A DNA stretch of 64,000 nt from Prorocentrum cordatum (lineage: Eukaryota > Sar > Dinophyceae > Prorocentrales > Prorocentraceae): the NCBI GenBank assembly GCA_963575745.1, contig CAUYUJ010014360.1:161772-225771 (forward strand), given 5' to 3'. The notes below the pieces were generated by a model. That model was not told the DNA's origin. It was given only the letters and a program-made list of their open reading frames with translations, and did no database searches. Numbering within the stretch: position 1 is the first letter of the stretch; each line of letters begins with the position of its first letter. The position numbers and the translations under genes were made by a program. Below, one piece after another: positions 31,306 to 42,663 of the stretch.

Positions 31306-32159
31306 TCGCGAGCTTGGACATGCGGGGTCGTTTAGTTCAAAGTCGGGAGCAAACTTCGACAGCCAGCCAGGGCACGATCTCGCGAAGTGCAAGGCCCGTT
31401 GTGGTGGCCCACATTCCTAGCACGGAGCGAAGCTGATGAAGAGTGAGGGGAACACTGCGAGGCGGGGCGTCGGAAATTGACGGCTGTTGCCACGATGTGC
31501 TACTTCCGTAGGACATCTCTGAACCCTCGCTACCCCACCTGAACGGAAGATCGATGCAACGCCACTCGGCTCCGGTCACCACGAGGGTTTCTCGGAGCTG
31601 GGTGACTCATAAGCAGAACAAGAACTGTGCAGGAGGCGGTGCGCGTGAAACGAAGTGTCTTGCACAGCTGTGTGCGTCGTCGCCCCCCACCCCCCTGGCC
31701 CGTGCTCTCCTCCCGATCTGCCCCCTAAGAATGCCCTTCAAGACGGCCTACACAGGACTCCAAGATGCCCAACGAGCTTCGACACCGAACCATAAAGCCC
31801 CGAGATGGGCCCCACGAGGCCCGAATCTAGTACATTGAACACCCCTACTCCTAGGCAGACACCACACAAAGTTCGCCACTTGTTTCCCTCACAGGTTGTC
31901 ATTCCATGTTTTCACCTCACCTCGAGATAGCTTCGAGACGAGCTCCAAGGGTTTCCAAGAGGCCCTCGCGAGTCTCCAAGAGGGCTCCAGGCTCGACCAC
32001 CATAGGCCAATGTGGCCCCTGAGCCAACCCCAAGACGGGCCCAAAACCCTCCAAATCCGCCCCGCCACGCCCGAAGAGGGGCACGAGACGGCATTTAGAG
32101 GCCTCCTTGCTCTACTCCTGCGCGGGCCATTCGTTTTCAGATCTGCCGCTCGGTAGACC
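31306..32159. other. Spacer, nothing recognised
   Basis: No domain; 31930-32060 has weak CCAAGA-type character. Confidence 0.4.
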
Positions 32160-32418
32160 TGACGCGGCACGCGGCACTTGCAAATTCTAACCCGTGTGTT
32201 GTTCGCGTGCCTCTCCCTGTCCCAAGGCCCCCGCGCCCTCCCCTGTGGCCCGACGCCCTCCAGGCCTTCCTGCCTCCCCCTCCCAAGGCCCTCCTCTCCA
32301 CCTCCCCCCCTCCCATCGGTGCCCTTGGCCCAAGGTGCCTCCAGCTTTTCGCTCCATTGTGGGCTCCTGGGAAATCCTGGGGGCACCTTGGGCCAGGGGC
32401 ACTTCTAGCAACACCCGG
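32160..32418 (+). repeat. Repeat unit with family D copy 1; likely empty site of MITE-B3
   Basis: 32160-32310 resembles 42945-43080 (GCGGCACGCGGC, CTCCAGGCCTTCCTGCCTCC, CCCCTCCCAAGGCC) and continues directly into ACCTCCCCCCCTCCCATCGG, whereas at 43 kb MITE-B copy 3 lies between these parts. 32316-32418 is a shortened family-D element (CTTGGCCCAAGGTGCC ... GGCACCTTGGGCCAGGGG, end GCAACACCCGG). Confidence 0.65.
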
Positions 32419-33337
32419 TCCCGAGGCTCAGTCCATGCGCCGCGCCTGTCTGTGCCCTCCTCCCTCCACTGGGGAGGATCCGCACCAGCGGAAGGGGCTT
32501 CATCCATGGGACGCGTGCCGCGTGCACTGTGAGATCTGTCGCGCGATCCAGGGCGGGGATCGGGCATGGACGTCTCTGGGGCTCTGCCAGGGCTGCGGCT
32601 CGCGATCTGGGCCCTGCTCGCGCACGCGAGCACGGCCGAGGGGGGGCACCTGCAGCTCGTCATCGGCGTAGACGGGGATGCTCGCGATCCGACGGCCCAC
32701 CCTCGCGGGGCTCTGCGGGCGCGCTGCGTGGGCCCCCCATGGGCCCGAGGTCGACCCGGGGCGCGGGAGAGGCGAGGGGGGCATCTGGCCGCTCACGCTC
32801 CCAGACGGGCGAGGAACGCACCGCTTCCCAGCGCCGCGCTTGAACCTGACGACTCTTTGCAGAGCCTCCCGTGGTCACCAACGTGCGGCCATCCTCGCAC
32901 ACGGGCCCTGAAAGGAGAGCCGACCAACGGGCGCATTCGCGCTCAGAGTGGTGAGACTTCTCGAAAACACATGGAACGGTACACACGTCGCTCTGCAGAC
33001 GGCCGTGGCCACCGCATTGTGGCAGGCATCGTGCGCGGGCCTCCCACGCGGGGCAGATCAGTGTAGGGCCTTTCGCGCCTGGCTTGGTGAGGGCTACCAA
33101 GTCGCACGCTCGCTTCGGGAGATACCTGCTTTTCTTGCCAGCACCCCATGGCCCCCGCGAATTGGCAGGCATCGCTCCTGGGCCTTTCAACGGGGAGCCG
33201 GCCAAGGCGCTATCATGCGCACGGGCACGCCTGGATAGAAGCGGGGGGGAGGGAGGGGGAAGATCACTCCCAGACGCTTCCGTTGAACCCTTCCCAATCG
33301 CCTCTGGAGTGTCGGGCACCCGCGATCCATGGATCGG

Positions 33338-33562
33338 GGAAAGTGATGGGCCTGTTTTCCACCACCACCACCATAGGTTGGAGGAGGAGGAGGAGGAGGA
33401 GGAGGAGGAGGAGGAGGAGGAGGAGGAGGAGGGGGGAGGAGGAGGAGGAGGAGGGGAGAGGGATGAGGAGGAGAGGAGGAGGAGGTGGAGGAGGAGGAGG
33501 ACTCCCTCCCCCTCCATCTTATGGTGGTGGTGGTGGAAAGAAAACAAGCCCATCAGTACTCC
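33338..33562. mobile_element. Inverted-repeat element with a GGA-tract core
   Basis: GTGATGGGCCTGTTTTCC...CCACCACCACCACCATA at 33343-33376 is inverted at 33520-33560 (TATGGTGGTGGTGGTGG, AAAACAAGCCCATCA). Everything between is (GGA)n (33383-33512). Either a small transposable element whose centre expanded or one formed around a tract. Confidence 0.6.
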
Positions 33563-33699
33563 CGACGCACGAAGCCAAGGCCGCCTGATTTGGCGTCTGG
33601 TCAGCGGACGCCGCGGGGCAAACGCGGTGCGCGTCAGCGCCTTCCATGGAGTCTCCGAGAGCCTGCTTGCGGGCGGCGCAGGGGGGTTTAGTGCGAGCT

Positions 33700-34555
33700 C
33701 CTCCTCCTCCTCCTCCTCATCCTCCTCCTCCTCGCTCCCTCCCTCCCTCCCTCCCTCCCTCCCTCCCTCCCTCATCTCCTCCTCCGTCCTCCTCCTCCTC
33801 TCCTCCTCCTCCTCCAACTCCTCCAACTCCTCCAACTCCTCCCTCCTCCTCCTCCTCCTCCTCCTCCTCCTCTCCCTCCTCTCCTCTTCCTCCTCCTCCT
33901 CCTCCTCCTCCTCCTCCTCCGCCTCCCTCCTCGTCCTCCTCGTCCTCCTCCTCCCTCCTCCCCTCCTCCTCCTCCCACCTCCCCTCCTCCTCCTCCTCCT
34001 CCTCCTCCTCATCGTCCTCCTCCTTCCTTCTTCCTCCTCCCTCCTCCTCCTCATCCTCCTCCTCGCTCCCTCGCTCCCTCCCTCCCTCCCTCCGCATCCT
34101 CCTCCTCCTCCCTCCTCTCCTCCTCCTCTCTCCAACTCCTCAACTCCTCCTCCTTCTACTCCTCCTCCTCCTCCTCCTCCTCCTCCTCCTCCTCCTCCTC
34201 CTCCTCCTCTCCCTCCCTCCTCGTCCCTCCTCGTCCTCCTCCTCCTCCTCCTCCCTCCTCCTCTTCCCACCTCCTCCTCCGCCTCCTCCTCCTCTCCTCC
34301 TCCTCCTCCTCCAACTCCTCCTCTCCTCCTCCTCCTTCCCTCCTCCTCCTCCTCCCCTCCTCCTCCTCCTCCCCTCCCTTCTCCCTCCCTCCTCCTTCTC
34401 CTTCCTCCCCTCCTCTCCTCCTCACTCCTCCTCCTCTCCCTCTCCTCCTCTCTCCCTCTCCTCCTCCTCCTCCTCTCCTCCTCCTCCTCCTCCTCCTCCT
34501 CCTCCTCCTCCTTCCTCCTCCTCCTCCTCCCCTTCTCCTCCTTCACATCCTCCTC
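33700..34555 (+). repeat. (CTC)n compound microsatellite, about 850 bp
   Basis: The longest tract: TCC with blocks of (TCCC)n (33735-33775, 34065-34095), CTCCAA repeats (33815-33842) and near-duplicated segments (33.7-33.95 against 34.03-34.25 kb). Source of giant false frames on both strands. Confidence 0.95.
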
Positions 34556-34654
34556 CTCCTTCCTTCTTTTCGCAGCGCCCCAAAGCGTTCTCACTGACCG
34601 AACACCTGAACAGAGCCCGTGCGCTATGGCACCCCAACAATCGTTGATCTGGCC

Positions 34655-34940
34655 TTTCCTCCTCCTCCTCCTCCTCCTCCTCCTCCTCGTCCCCTCCTCC
34701 TCCTCCTCCTGCTGCTCCTCTGCTGCTCCTCCTCATCCACCTCCTCCTCCTCCTCCACCTCCTCCTCCACCTCCTCCTCCTCCACCTCCTCCTCCTCCTC
34801 GTCCCCCCCCCTCCTGCCTCCTCCTGCTGCTCCTCCTGCTGCTCCTCCTGCTGCTCCTCCTCCTCCTCCTCCTCCTCCTCCTCCTCCTCCTCCTCCCTCC
34901 CCCTCCTCCTCCCCCTCCTCCCCCATTGCCCTCCTCCTTC
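34655..34940 (+). repeat. (CTC)n with CTGCTCCTC and CCACCTCCT variants
   Basis: TCC tract with regular CTGCTGCTC and CACCTCCTC sub-repeats. Confidence 0.95.
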
Positions 34941-35254
34941 TTGGGGGAAATAGCACGCCTGAGGGGCGGAAGTGAGCTGGGACGGGCGCGATCCGAACGG
35001 TGAGTGGGGGCAGGCAGCAGTGCAGCGAGACACGGGGAACGAAGGCGGGGGGACTCCGCACTCGCGCGGTCTTCCTGCTACGGTCTGCCCGTGCGGCAGC
35101 ACCCTGTCGGATTTTTACGCCGCGTCGTCGTCTCTGGTTGCCCCTCCTCGTCCTACGGTGCAGCTGACACGCCCCAAGGGTGGCGCATCGAGCCTGTCCT
35201 ATCCGACGAGGTGGGCAAATGGCAGCCTTGGCGGGAAGACGGCACGACGGCACG

Positions 35255-35500
35255 AGGAGGAGCAGAAAGAGGAGGAAGAGGAGGAGGAAGAGGAGGAGGA
35301 GAAGGAGGAGGAGGAGGAGGAGGAGGAGGAGAAGGAGAGGGAGGAGGGATGAGGAGGAGGGGGAGCAAGGGGAGGAGGGAGGAGGGAGGAGGGAGGACGG
35401 GGGAGGGAGGAAGAGGACGAGGACGAGGATGAGGAGAATGAGGAGGCGAAGGAGGAGGCGGAGGAGAAGGAGGATGAGGATGAGTAGGAAGGAGAGGAGA
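35255..35500 (+). repeat. (GAG)n microsatellite
   Basis: Purine-rich strand, increasingly degenerate (GGAGGGA, GGACGAG, GATGAG). Confidence 0.9.
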
Positions 35501-37364
35501 GCAGAGGCGGGAAAACGGACACGGACATCAATAGATGAGAGAAGTGGCCGCCGCCTCCTGGCGAGAAGAGGTTGGCTACAGCGCGCAACTGGGAAATGTA
35601 AGCCACGGAGGCTGGCTCTGACGGCCTTCTTGGAGAGTGGGGCGACATGGAGCCGTGCTCGACGTGAAGTCTCCCGACCATTGCCGAGGCTCTGCGCCAG
35701 TGGAAAAGAGATGAGTGTGCCTTCCGGCTCAGCTGGGTTACAAACGCTGCACGCTGCTGGCGTTGCACGGTGTCTAGCAACGTCCTTGTGGCTCGGCGGC
35801 TTGGCAACTGCCTTGCTGCGACTCGAATGCCGGGGGGCGAAGGGTACTATAGGGAACGTGTGTTATCTGGGTGCCGCGCAGATTTTCCAACACAGTGTTA
35901 GGGTGGGTCGGCTCAATTTGCCCTAACATGAAATTGAGGGCTAGCGAGAAAATACAATGGCAATGTACAGCAACGCTACTGATCTAGGCTGTTGGGGATG
36001 AGAAGATCTCAGAAGTCGACGCGTGGGTGTGGGTCGTCGGCTAGAACACTCGGCCCTGAATGGGTGCTACATTGACGTACAGCCAATTTCTTATCCCAAC
36101 TTTGAATTCCCAGGCCCGCGCGGAGTCGTATACTTCAAGAAGGGGGGTTTGCTCGACGGCAACCATCGCCGCCTCGCGGCGAAAGCGCAAAACGCTCATT
36201 TCAAAGCGAACAGAAGCATCGAAGCATGAACTCTCCCCTGTCTGGATCAGACATGGGAAGGCTTCTGCTTTCAATGTTTTGGGTCTGGATTCCGTGGTCA
36301 TGGGTACGAGCCAGCGCTTGTTTGGCACGAGCACGCCATTGCTTCCGAGCCATTCTCAGTGGCGTCTGCGTCGCTGGAGCAAGAATGGATACGGACGCTG
36401 CAGTGAAAATGGTGGTAGCGCGCGTCCTGCCGAGTCCTTCCAGGAGCGCAGCGCAGCTGTGCCGCACTCTGGGACGCCCGACGCGACAATGCAGACTCCG
36501 TGATCCGGGAGCTCACTGCAACCGAACAACCAAAATCATAGGGAATGCTGACGATGGTAATGGGAGGGTCGCCAGTGGTCCCTCATCGGCGCTCCGGAAT
36601 CTTCGCGGCAACGCAATGCGGGGCTCGGGGCTTTGCGGGATCTCTACGCCATGGCACGATCTTGTGAGCAAGTACGACTGTTTTTTTTTCTGACGGGATT
36701 CTGCAGTACCCCGCCCGCGACCCATTTGCGACCCACCCGCGACCTGCCCACACCGGTTCATAACGAAAAAATCGGCACCTGCGGCGGGCTCGTTGTATAA
36801 TTTGAAAAACTTTGGCGCCTGCGTCGGGCTTCTCCAGAGTCTCGCAAACTGCCGACGTCCCCACCGCCCCTCACTCCTATCCGCATCTGTGGTATTGTTG
36901 ACTGGGGTGACCCTGGCATCCCGCGATCCCAGGCCCAAGCGCACCGGTCCTCTTGATGGGATTCTGGGGGGCTGCGGGGGGTGGGCCGACTGCGTCGGGA
37001 GGTCTCCCAGGCACAGATTCTCCTCGCGGGCGCGGGCGCAGAGCCCTGCTCATTCAAGACTAAGCGGGCAAACGGCCGTGACGAGCTCGGTCGGTGCAAC
37101 TGCCGACTGGCTGCCCAGACCCAGCCGATGCGCCGAGCTGCCAACTGGCTACACAGACGGCGCCCTCGCCCCCCCAATGTCGGGGGCGACGATGGGGGGC
37201 GCACGGGCATGAAGCGGGGGGGGCACTACACGCATCCCTGCGGGAGCCGCGCCGGAGACGTGGATCATCGGCGCCCCTGGATGCGTGTGTGGGTCGCCCC
37301 TGGGCTGTTCGCCCACTGGGCCCCCGGCCTTCTCTGGGTCCCTCTGTTGGGGGCGCGCAAAAGG
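35501..37364. other. 1.9-kb spacer with low repeat content, no gene recognised
   Basis: Lower in simple repeats than its surroundings. Several frames of 70-180 codons occur on both strands, none with a recognisable domain or clear codon bias. Could hide exons; unresolved. Confidence 0.4.
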
Positions 37365-37500
37365 GGCAGGCTTCTTAGGAGCCCGCTGCTGCTTCGAGGG
37401 CCCCAGCCTCACATCCACAGAGCAGGCCAGCGCCTTCTAAGAAGCAGCAGTGCTTCTGAGAAGCCCTCCCCCCTCCCCCTACCCCCCTCTGCGCGTGGCC
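37365..37500 (+). repeat. Family H copy (pair with 3.8 kb)
   Basis: Contains CTTCTAAGAAGCAGCAGTGC, CTTCTGAGAAGCCC and the pyrimidine end CCCTCCCCCTACCCCCCT. Confidence 0.55.
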
Positions 37501-37739
37501 GACTCTGGACCCTCGGACCTCTCTGGGCCCCTCCTGGCCGTCCCGAGCCTCCCGCGGCCTCGCCCGGCGCCTCCCTGGGCCTGCTCGCGACGGGCTGCCC
37601 TCGCCCCGCCCTCCCCGCCGCAGCGCGCCCTGGGCCAAGGGCAGGCCGCAACGCTCGGGTTGCTCAAAGGTGGGGTCCTGAGGGATGGGGGCCTTGGGAC
37701 GAGGTGCCTCAAACGACCCAGCCATGATCGTGTCGTAGA

Positions 37740-37925
37740 ACAGATCAGGACGGCAAGTTTTTCGCTATTTTCGGCCCCCGGATGGCCCTCGCCGGTCCCC
37801 GGGACCGTCGCAAAAACGACTCAGGATGAAAAACCGGCCCCGGGGAACGGGTCTGGACTTCTTGGGGACGCCGCCCTGAAACAAAGCAGGACGTCGCACG
37901 TCTGGGAACGCAAGCCCACACTTGG
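37740..37925 (+). repeat. Family J, copy 3
   Basis: ATTTTCGGCCCCCGGATGG, AACGACTCAGGATGAAAAAC, GGGTCTGGACTTCTTGGGG. The text CTTGGGACGAGGTGCCTCAA just before (37692) and GCAAGCCCACACTTGGATCC (37908) at its end both recur at 38378-38425, so this locus is locally duplicated. Confidence 0.7.
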
Positions 37926-38007
37926 ATCCTCTCCTAATTATCCTTCGGCCCCCACCCCTCAGGACCCCGTCTTGGAACCACTGGAATGCTCGGGTGCTCA
38001 ACTCCTG

Positions 38008-38370
38008 AGGGGGGGGAGGGGGAAGAGGAGGAGGAGGAGGAGGAGGAGGAGGAGGAGGAGGAGGAGGAGGAGGAGGAGGAGCAGGAGCAGGAGAAGATGA
38101 TGATGATGATGATTGATGATGATGATGATGATGATGATGGATGATGATGATGATGATGGATGAGGAGATGAGGAGGAGGATGGAGGAGGAGGAGGAGGAG
38201 GAAGAGGAGGAGGAGGAGGAGGAGGAGGAGGAGGGGAGGAGGAGGAGGAGGAGGGAGGAGGAGGAGGAGGAGGAGGAGGAGGAGGAGGAGGAGGAGGAGG
38301 AGGAGGAGGAGGAGGAGAAGAAGAAGGAGGATAAGGAGGAGGAGGAGGTGGAGGAGGAGGAGGATGATGA
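38008..38370 (+). repeat. (GAG)n with (GAT)n block
   Basis: GAG tract interrupted by GATGAT (38095-38165) and GGAGGGGAGG variants. Confidence 0.95.
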
Positions 38371-38439
38371 GGATGTGCCTTGGGACGAGGTGCCTCAAAC
38401 AACGCAAGCCCACACTTGGATCCTCAGGAGAAAAACGCT

Positions 38440-38590
38440 GTAAACATAAACTTTTGGCGCTCCGCGCGGATTTCTTGGATCCGCGCCTCCCCGGCGCGCG
38501 GAGCGCGCCAGGGGCGGCGCCGGAGGCGCCGCCAGGGGGCCCAGGCGCGGACCCAAGAAATCCGAGCGGAGCGCCAAACATTCAGGTTGA
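38440..38590. mobile_element. Fold-back element copy 2
   Basis: Arms TTGGCGCTCCGCGCGGATTT (38454) and its near complement ending at about 38577; core GGCGCGCGGAGCGCGCC and GGCGGCGCCGGAGGCGCCGC as in copy 1. Outer ends not clear. Confidence 0.8.
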
Positions 38591-38619
38591 TGGTTTTCTT
38601 TCTTCGGCTCACGCACGGT

Positions 38620-38885
38620 TTCGGGACCTCGGAAGCCCCCGTCGGCCGAGGCGTTCTCGGAGAACGACCCGAGTCCCCGAACCGCGCGGCGACCCCGAAT
38701 CCCCACCGACTCACCACGCGGTGCGGTCACCACTCGGGGATGGACAGAACCCCTTTAGTAAAACGTGGTTTAGTGAAAACGACCTCGGGCCCAAACTTGG
38801 CGGGCGCAAGCCTGGACAATGACGGCCGCGGCGCCCTCTTGAGAACCGAAAACGGACAATTCACTAATCGACGTGTCAGGGTGGG
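38620..38885. repeat. Families K and L copies
   Basis: 38625-38725 resembles 46545-46655 (GGAGAACGACCCGAGTCCC, GCGGTGACCCCGAATCCCCA-like text). 38805-38882 resembles 30565-30640. Confidence 0.6.
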
Positions 38886-39165
38886 GGCTCTGTCCCCCCC
38901 CGAACCATCCCGTTTGGGGGCTCCCGAATTAATCCTGGGGAGAGCAGGCCTCCGGGGTCCAAGAGCACTGCTGCTGCCCAGCACAGCCATCGGGGGGAGC
39001 GAAAGGGGGGGGGATAAGGGTGGGGTAGAGACTTAGCTCACGCAGCCGATTCTCTCCCAGCGCTCCTCCCGGCGCCGGGAGGTGCCCGCGTATCGAGGAC
39101 TAGGCCGGGCGGCGGGGCCGAAGCCAGCTGCCTGCAGCAGATCCCGCAGCCCTCCACCCCCCCTT
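38886..39165 (+). repeat. Dispersed repeat family I, copy 2
   Basis: GGGGGGATAAGGGTGGGGTA, CTTAGCTCACGCAGC, TCCCGGCGCCGGGAGGTGCC, GGCGGGGCCGAAGCCAGCTG; partner of 8745-9080. Confidence 0.6.
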
Positions 39166-39286
39166 TCGTTCGGCCCGCTCTCCGCCTGCCCCTCCCCCGG
39201 GAACGCAGGCCTCCGGGGTCCAGGAGCACTGCTTCGGGCGCCGGCAGAACTGGGTTTAGGGGGACCTGGCTTGGTGATGTGCACTG

Positions 39287-39455
39287 TCGGGTGTTGCCAG
39301 AAGTACCCCTGGCCCAGGGCACCCCCAGGATTCTCAAGGTCACCCAGACGGCCTCCAGGGCACCCCATCACGCGGCCCAGAGGGCCCCAGGGGCTCCAAA
39401 CGGAGCGAAAAGCTGGGGGCAACCTTGGGCCAAGGGCACTTCCGGCAACACCCGA
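39287..39455. mobile_element. Family D element, uninterrupted copy (169 bp)
   Basis: Ends TCGGGTGTTGCCAGAAGTAC and, inverted, ...GTGCTTTGCC-like complement GGCACTTCCGGCAACACCCG; next to them CCTGGCCCAGGG and CCTTGGGCCAAGG. Inverted ends of about 35 bp. Shows the terminus that MITE-A copy 3 interrupts at 43.35 kb. Confidence 0.7.
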
Positions 39456-39662
39456 TACTGGGGGACGCCCCCCCCCCCGCCCCGTTCCACTAACCGGGCC
39501 TGCCGTCACCCGAAGAAAACACAGGTTACGGCAGGCCCAGCTTACTGATCAATTTCGGTGCTCCGGGGCCCGACCACTAACGGGGTCCCCTTACCTATAG
39601 GGTCCTGGCTATACCCGACTGCTGCTGCCAAGCAAAGTCAGCCCGTGGAGTCGGGACGCGCG

Positions 39663-39735
39663 ACAAGGATGCAAGGACCTTGGAAGGCCATGCCGACACT
39701 CAGCGGGCGGGGCGCGGCCAGCGAAAGCGACCCCG
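39663..39735 (+). repeat. Repeat pair with 30385-30455
   Basis: AGGATGCAAGGACCTTGGAA, GGCCATGCCGACAC, GGGGCGCGGCCAGCGAAAG. Confidence 0.65.
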
Positions 39736-39824
39736 GGTAGCCTTCAAAAGTTGGTCACCCCTGCCATGCGGGCTGACGGCGCCGGCTGCCCAGACCCCCT
39801 CTGGCTTTCCCTGGCCCTTCCCCA

Positions 39825-40005
39825 GAAATCCGATGTCGTGTTTTTTTCAATACGGGGCCCCCGGAACTCTCGACCCATTCCCCAAGGCCGGTTTTTCATC
39901 CCGAGTCGATTTTTGACGGTCCCGCGGCTCGGCGAGGGCCCCTCGAGGCAGAAAATTGCGAACACCTTGCCGTCCCGATTTTTTAAATGCGTTGGATCTC
40001 TGGGT
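39825..40005 (-). repeat. Family J, copy 4
   Basis: Minus orientation; plus-strand text CCGATGTCGTG, GGTTTTTCATCCCGAGTCG, TTTTTGACGGTCCCGCGG. Confidence 0.7.
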
Positions 40006-40234
40006 CGGGGAGCCGCCTCCGTCTCGCTGGCGCCCCATTGCACGGAGAAGGAGTCCACGAAGTCGTCGAGCAGCTCGCCGAGCTGGTACTCCCACCTGGG
40101 CCCGCTGGGCCGCGCGGTGCCGCCCTGGCTGGCTGGCTGGCTCGGGAGAAGGAGGGCACTGGGGCGGCGGGTGCGCGAAGGGGGGGCGACGAGGGCCTGC
40201 GTATAGGGGGAACGCGAGACCCAGACCCCCTCGA

Positions 40235-40375
40235 GCCATGGCAAAAATCACGACAACAAATTTTTCGCTCTTTTCGGCCTCCGGGGGCCCTTGCCCGGCC
40301 TCGGGACCTTCAAGAAACAACCCGGGACGAAGAACTGGTCCTGGGGAAGGGGTCGACACCTCGAGGAGGAGCATG
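40235..40375 (+). repeat. Family J, copy 5
   Basis: AAAAATCACGACAACAAATT, TTTTCGGCCTCCGGGGG, AACAACCCGGGACGAAGAAC, GGGGTCGACACCTCG. Confidence 0.65.
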
Positions 40376-40442
40376 GGTACCCAGAGGGAAGGAAAGGGCA
40401 GGCGGGCACGATCACGAACGAGAAGAGGGCAAAGAGTTAGTC

Positions 40443-41777
40443 TCAGCCGCTGTGCTCTGGCCTAGCTCCTCTACTTGTATCGTAATGCGAGAGCAGCGCG
40501 GCGTGAGGCGACCAGGTCTGCTTGCGAGACAGCCGCCGTGCGCGCGCTGGCAGTGGATGCCATCCTATTGTAAATAGGGTGTGCCAGAACGATCCTTGAG
40601 ACCGTAGACGGCGAAGACACAGGGCGGGTGGGGTCAGCTGCATCTGCTGCGGCAGGGCCCAGCCTCCATGCCGTCGGCGTTGATTGGATGAGGAGGGGGT
40701 CGGGGAGCCAGGGGGGCCTCGAGAAGGCGGGGCAGGAGAGGTAGTGCGGAAATGAATCAGGTGCGTCCGTGCATCCGAACGCGCACAGGTCTTCGGGTAT
40801 CCCAGGAAGCGGGTCATGTCGTTCTGGTTGTGGATGATGTGGGTGTTCAGATCCAGGAGTAGCGTGCCCAGACTGGACTGGCTAGTACCGCGTCGGGTTG
40901 AGATGCAAAAGTGAGAGCCACTTCGATGTCACGTGCAAGTTGTGCGGCAGCTGCGGAGCCCAGCTGTTGTTCGACATAACGAGAGTTGGTCCATGGGTCG
41001 GTGGTACCTGGGGTGGAAGAGAGCTTAGCATGACCAGGTGGAGCCTTAGTGTCCGCTTCCATGGCCACGGCGGGGGTTTCGGGCGCTGCACATCCTCCCG
41101 ATCTGGCTGTCTTGCGTGATGGGGTCGGTGGTAGGCGTGCAGTACTCCGCCCTGCAGCACGGGGATGCGGTTGGGGTGGGGAGCACCTGCGGGTCCTGGA
41201 CTGGCGAATCCTGTGTGGCCGTTGTGTTCGAGGAGTTCGCGAGCAGCACGTCGGCCCTCTCTGCGGGCTTCTTCTCTGCGATGGTGGCGGTCCTCATGAC
41301 GACGTTCGTCGCGGCACAAAACCTCTCGACGATGGCGTCGGTCGTCTCGGCGGCTGCGGGACGTGGAACCGCTGGAGAGGTCGTCCCTATGGGACGAAAC
41401 GGCGGACATGATGTGGTTGTACAGGCAGCTGGTATGAGGATGCTGTTCGACGATTCGCCACTGGCCAGGTCCTCTGCGAAACCACTGCGTACCTGGGCGG
41501 AGCAGCACACGATGAGGCGATATGGATGCACGGCACGGGGCTCGATACGGGAAGATGGAAGCTCGGCACGGGGTGCGAGACGATATGGGTGCTCGGCGCA
41601 AAGCTCACGAGACACACAGCAATATGAAAGGCGGCCTGCAACGCCGGGAAATAACGCAGGAATGGACGGCAGATCGTCCCTGGGTGTGGCTGCAAGACTG
41701 TTGGGACTGGCCGCGGACTAGCGGTATCCACGCTGGGCTCGCGATGGCGTGCCATCTTGGGCCAAAATGGCTACGGA
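40443..41777 (-). pseudogene. Probable retroposed mRNA headed by a relict SL
   Basis: The SL relic (41756-41777, minus) is followed directly by ATG (41753-41755) and an open frame to 41387. Between about 41410 and 41046 a second minus frame has good G/C third-position bias and reads AETTDAIVERFCAATNVVM, AERADVLLANSSNTT; a third frame (41068-40847) reads MEADTKAPPGHAKLSSTP and YVEQQLGSAAAAQLARDIEV; a fourth (40817-40443) continues without recognisable motif. I read this as one former coding region broken by shifts. Product unknown. A three-fold ~32-bp repeat lies at about 41520-41610. No poly(A) or target duplication was found at the lower end, so the 3' limit is a guess. Confidence 0.5.
41756..41777 (-). 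other. Relict SL (minus strand, 21 of 22 positions)
   Basis: Minus strand reads TCCGTAGCCATTTTGGCCCA plus AG; the only difference from the SL is C for T at position 18. A (CCT)n tract lies immediately 5' of it (41790-41893). Confidence 0.85.
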
Positions 41778-41789
41778 CGAGACCTCGAG

Positions 41790-41893
41790 GAGGAGGAGGA
41801 GGAGGAGGAGGAGGAGGAGGAGGAGGAGGAGGAGGAGGGGGAGGAGGAGGAGGAGGAGGAGGAGGAGGAGGAGGAGGAGGAGGAGGAGGAGCA
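41790..41893 (+). repeat. (GGA)n microsatellite
   Basis: About 100 bp, nearly pure; polypyrimidine on the strand that carries the SL relic. Confidence 0.95.
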
Positions 41894-42576
41894 GGCCGAG
41901 GAACGGCTGGCGCACCTAACGCGGACCTGCTGCTCGCAGCTGGCGCTGGCCGGGGCGGGCAACTCCTGCCCCCCCACTGCGGAAGACAGAAGCAATCAAA
42001 CCATGGATCGGTCGCCAAAGGCCGCCTGCTGCCGAACCAGCGCATCTCACAAGAACAGAAAGAGCCGTCTCTACCAGAACTCAGGTCCCAGAGCCCCCCC
42101 CCCCCGAGCTGGTGGCTCTCTGCTCCGTGCACCTCCTGGGGGCGCGCCTGGAACGGGGTGCCATCGGCTCGGGGAGAGGAGCGGCCAGCCCCCTACAGTC
42201 GAGTCTGATCGGCGAGGACACGCGAGAGGACGCAAGACCCGTCCGAGGGCTGCCAGTGCCACAGGGAACGTAGAGGGCACGGGCCTCTGAAGACAGGACG
42301 CAAGGGGTAGCCTTGATGCGACAGGGTCGACCTACCAATCAGGGCCGACCGCAGCTGGTGGTGGTGGCTCTTCCTTCCCTGGTGGGCATCGCTCAGGCCT
42401 GCCCGCCCCGCGCCCTTCGGCTTGGCGCGCGGCCCGCGCCGCGCCTTCGTCGCGCCGCCTCGGCTGCGGAGCGGGCCCTGCCGACCTGAGCCTGGCTGGG
42501 CCTCCGCTCGGGGGGTGCTCGGAGGCGCCCCTGGCCCGAGGTGCCCCCGGCTTCTCGCTCCGCTCCGCCGCTCGGA
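41894..42576. other. Spacer, nothing recognised
   Basis: No domain in any frame. A C-rich run at 42098-42107. Confidence 0.4.
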
Positions 42577-42663
42577 CTGACCATCGCTCGGACGTCCATT
42601 CCCTGTGTTTTGTTCGGCTTCGTGCGTGGCTTTTTCGCCAAATGATCAAGGATGCTCCTCGAT
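42577..42663 (+). repeat. Family M copy, left part (interrupted by MITE-B2)
   Basis: TGACCATCGCTCGGACG, CGTGCGTGGCTTTTT and ATGATCAAGGATGCTCCTCG align with 56272-56377; the alignment resumes after MITE-B2 at 42885. Confidence 0.8.

Noticed and set aside
32660-35003. Frames of 639 and 644 codons on opposite strands
   Set aside because: Both are created by the CTC/GAG tracts at 33.4-34.9 kb.
35501-37364. Possible gene exons
   Set aside because: Low repeat content only; no frame with domain or codon support.
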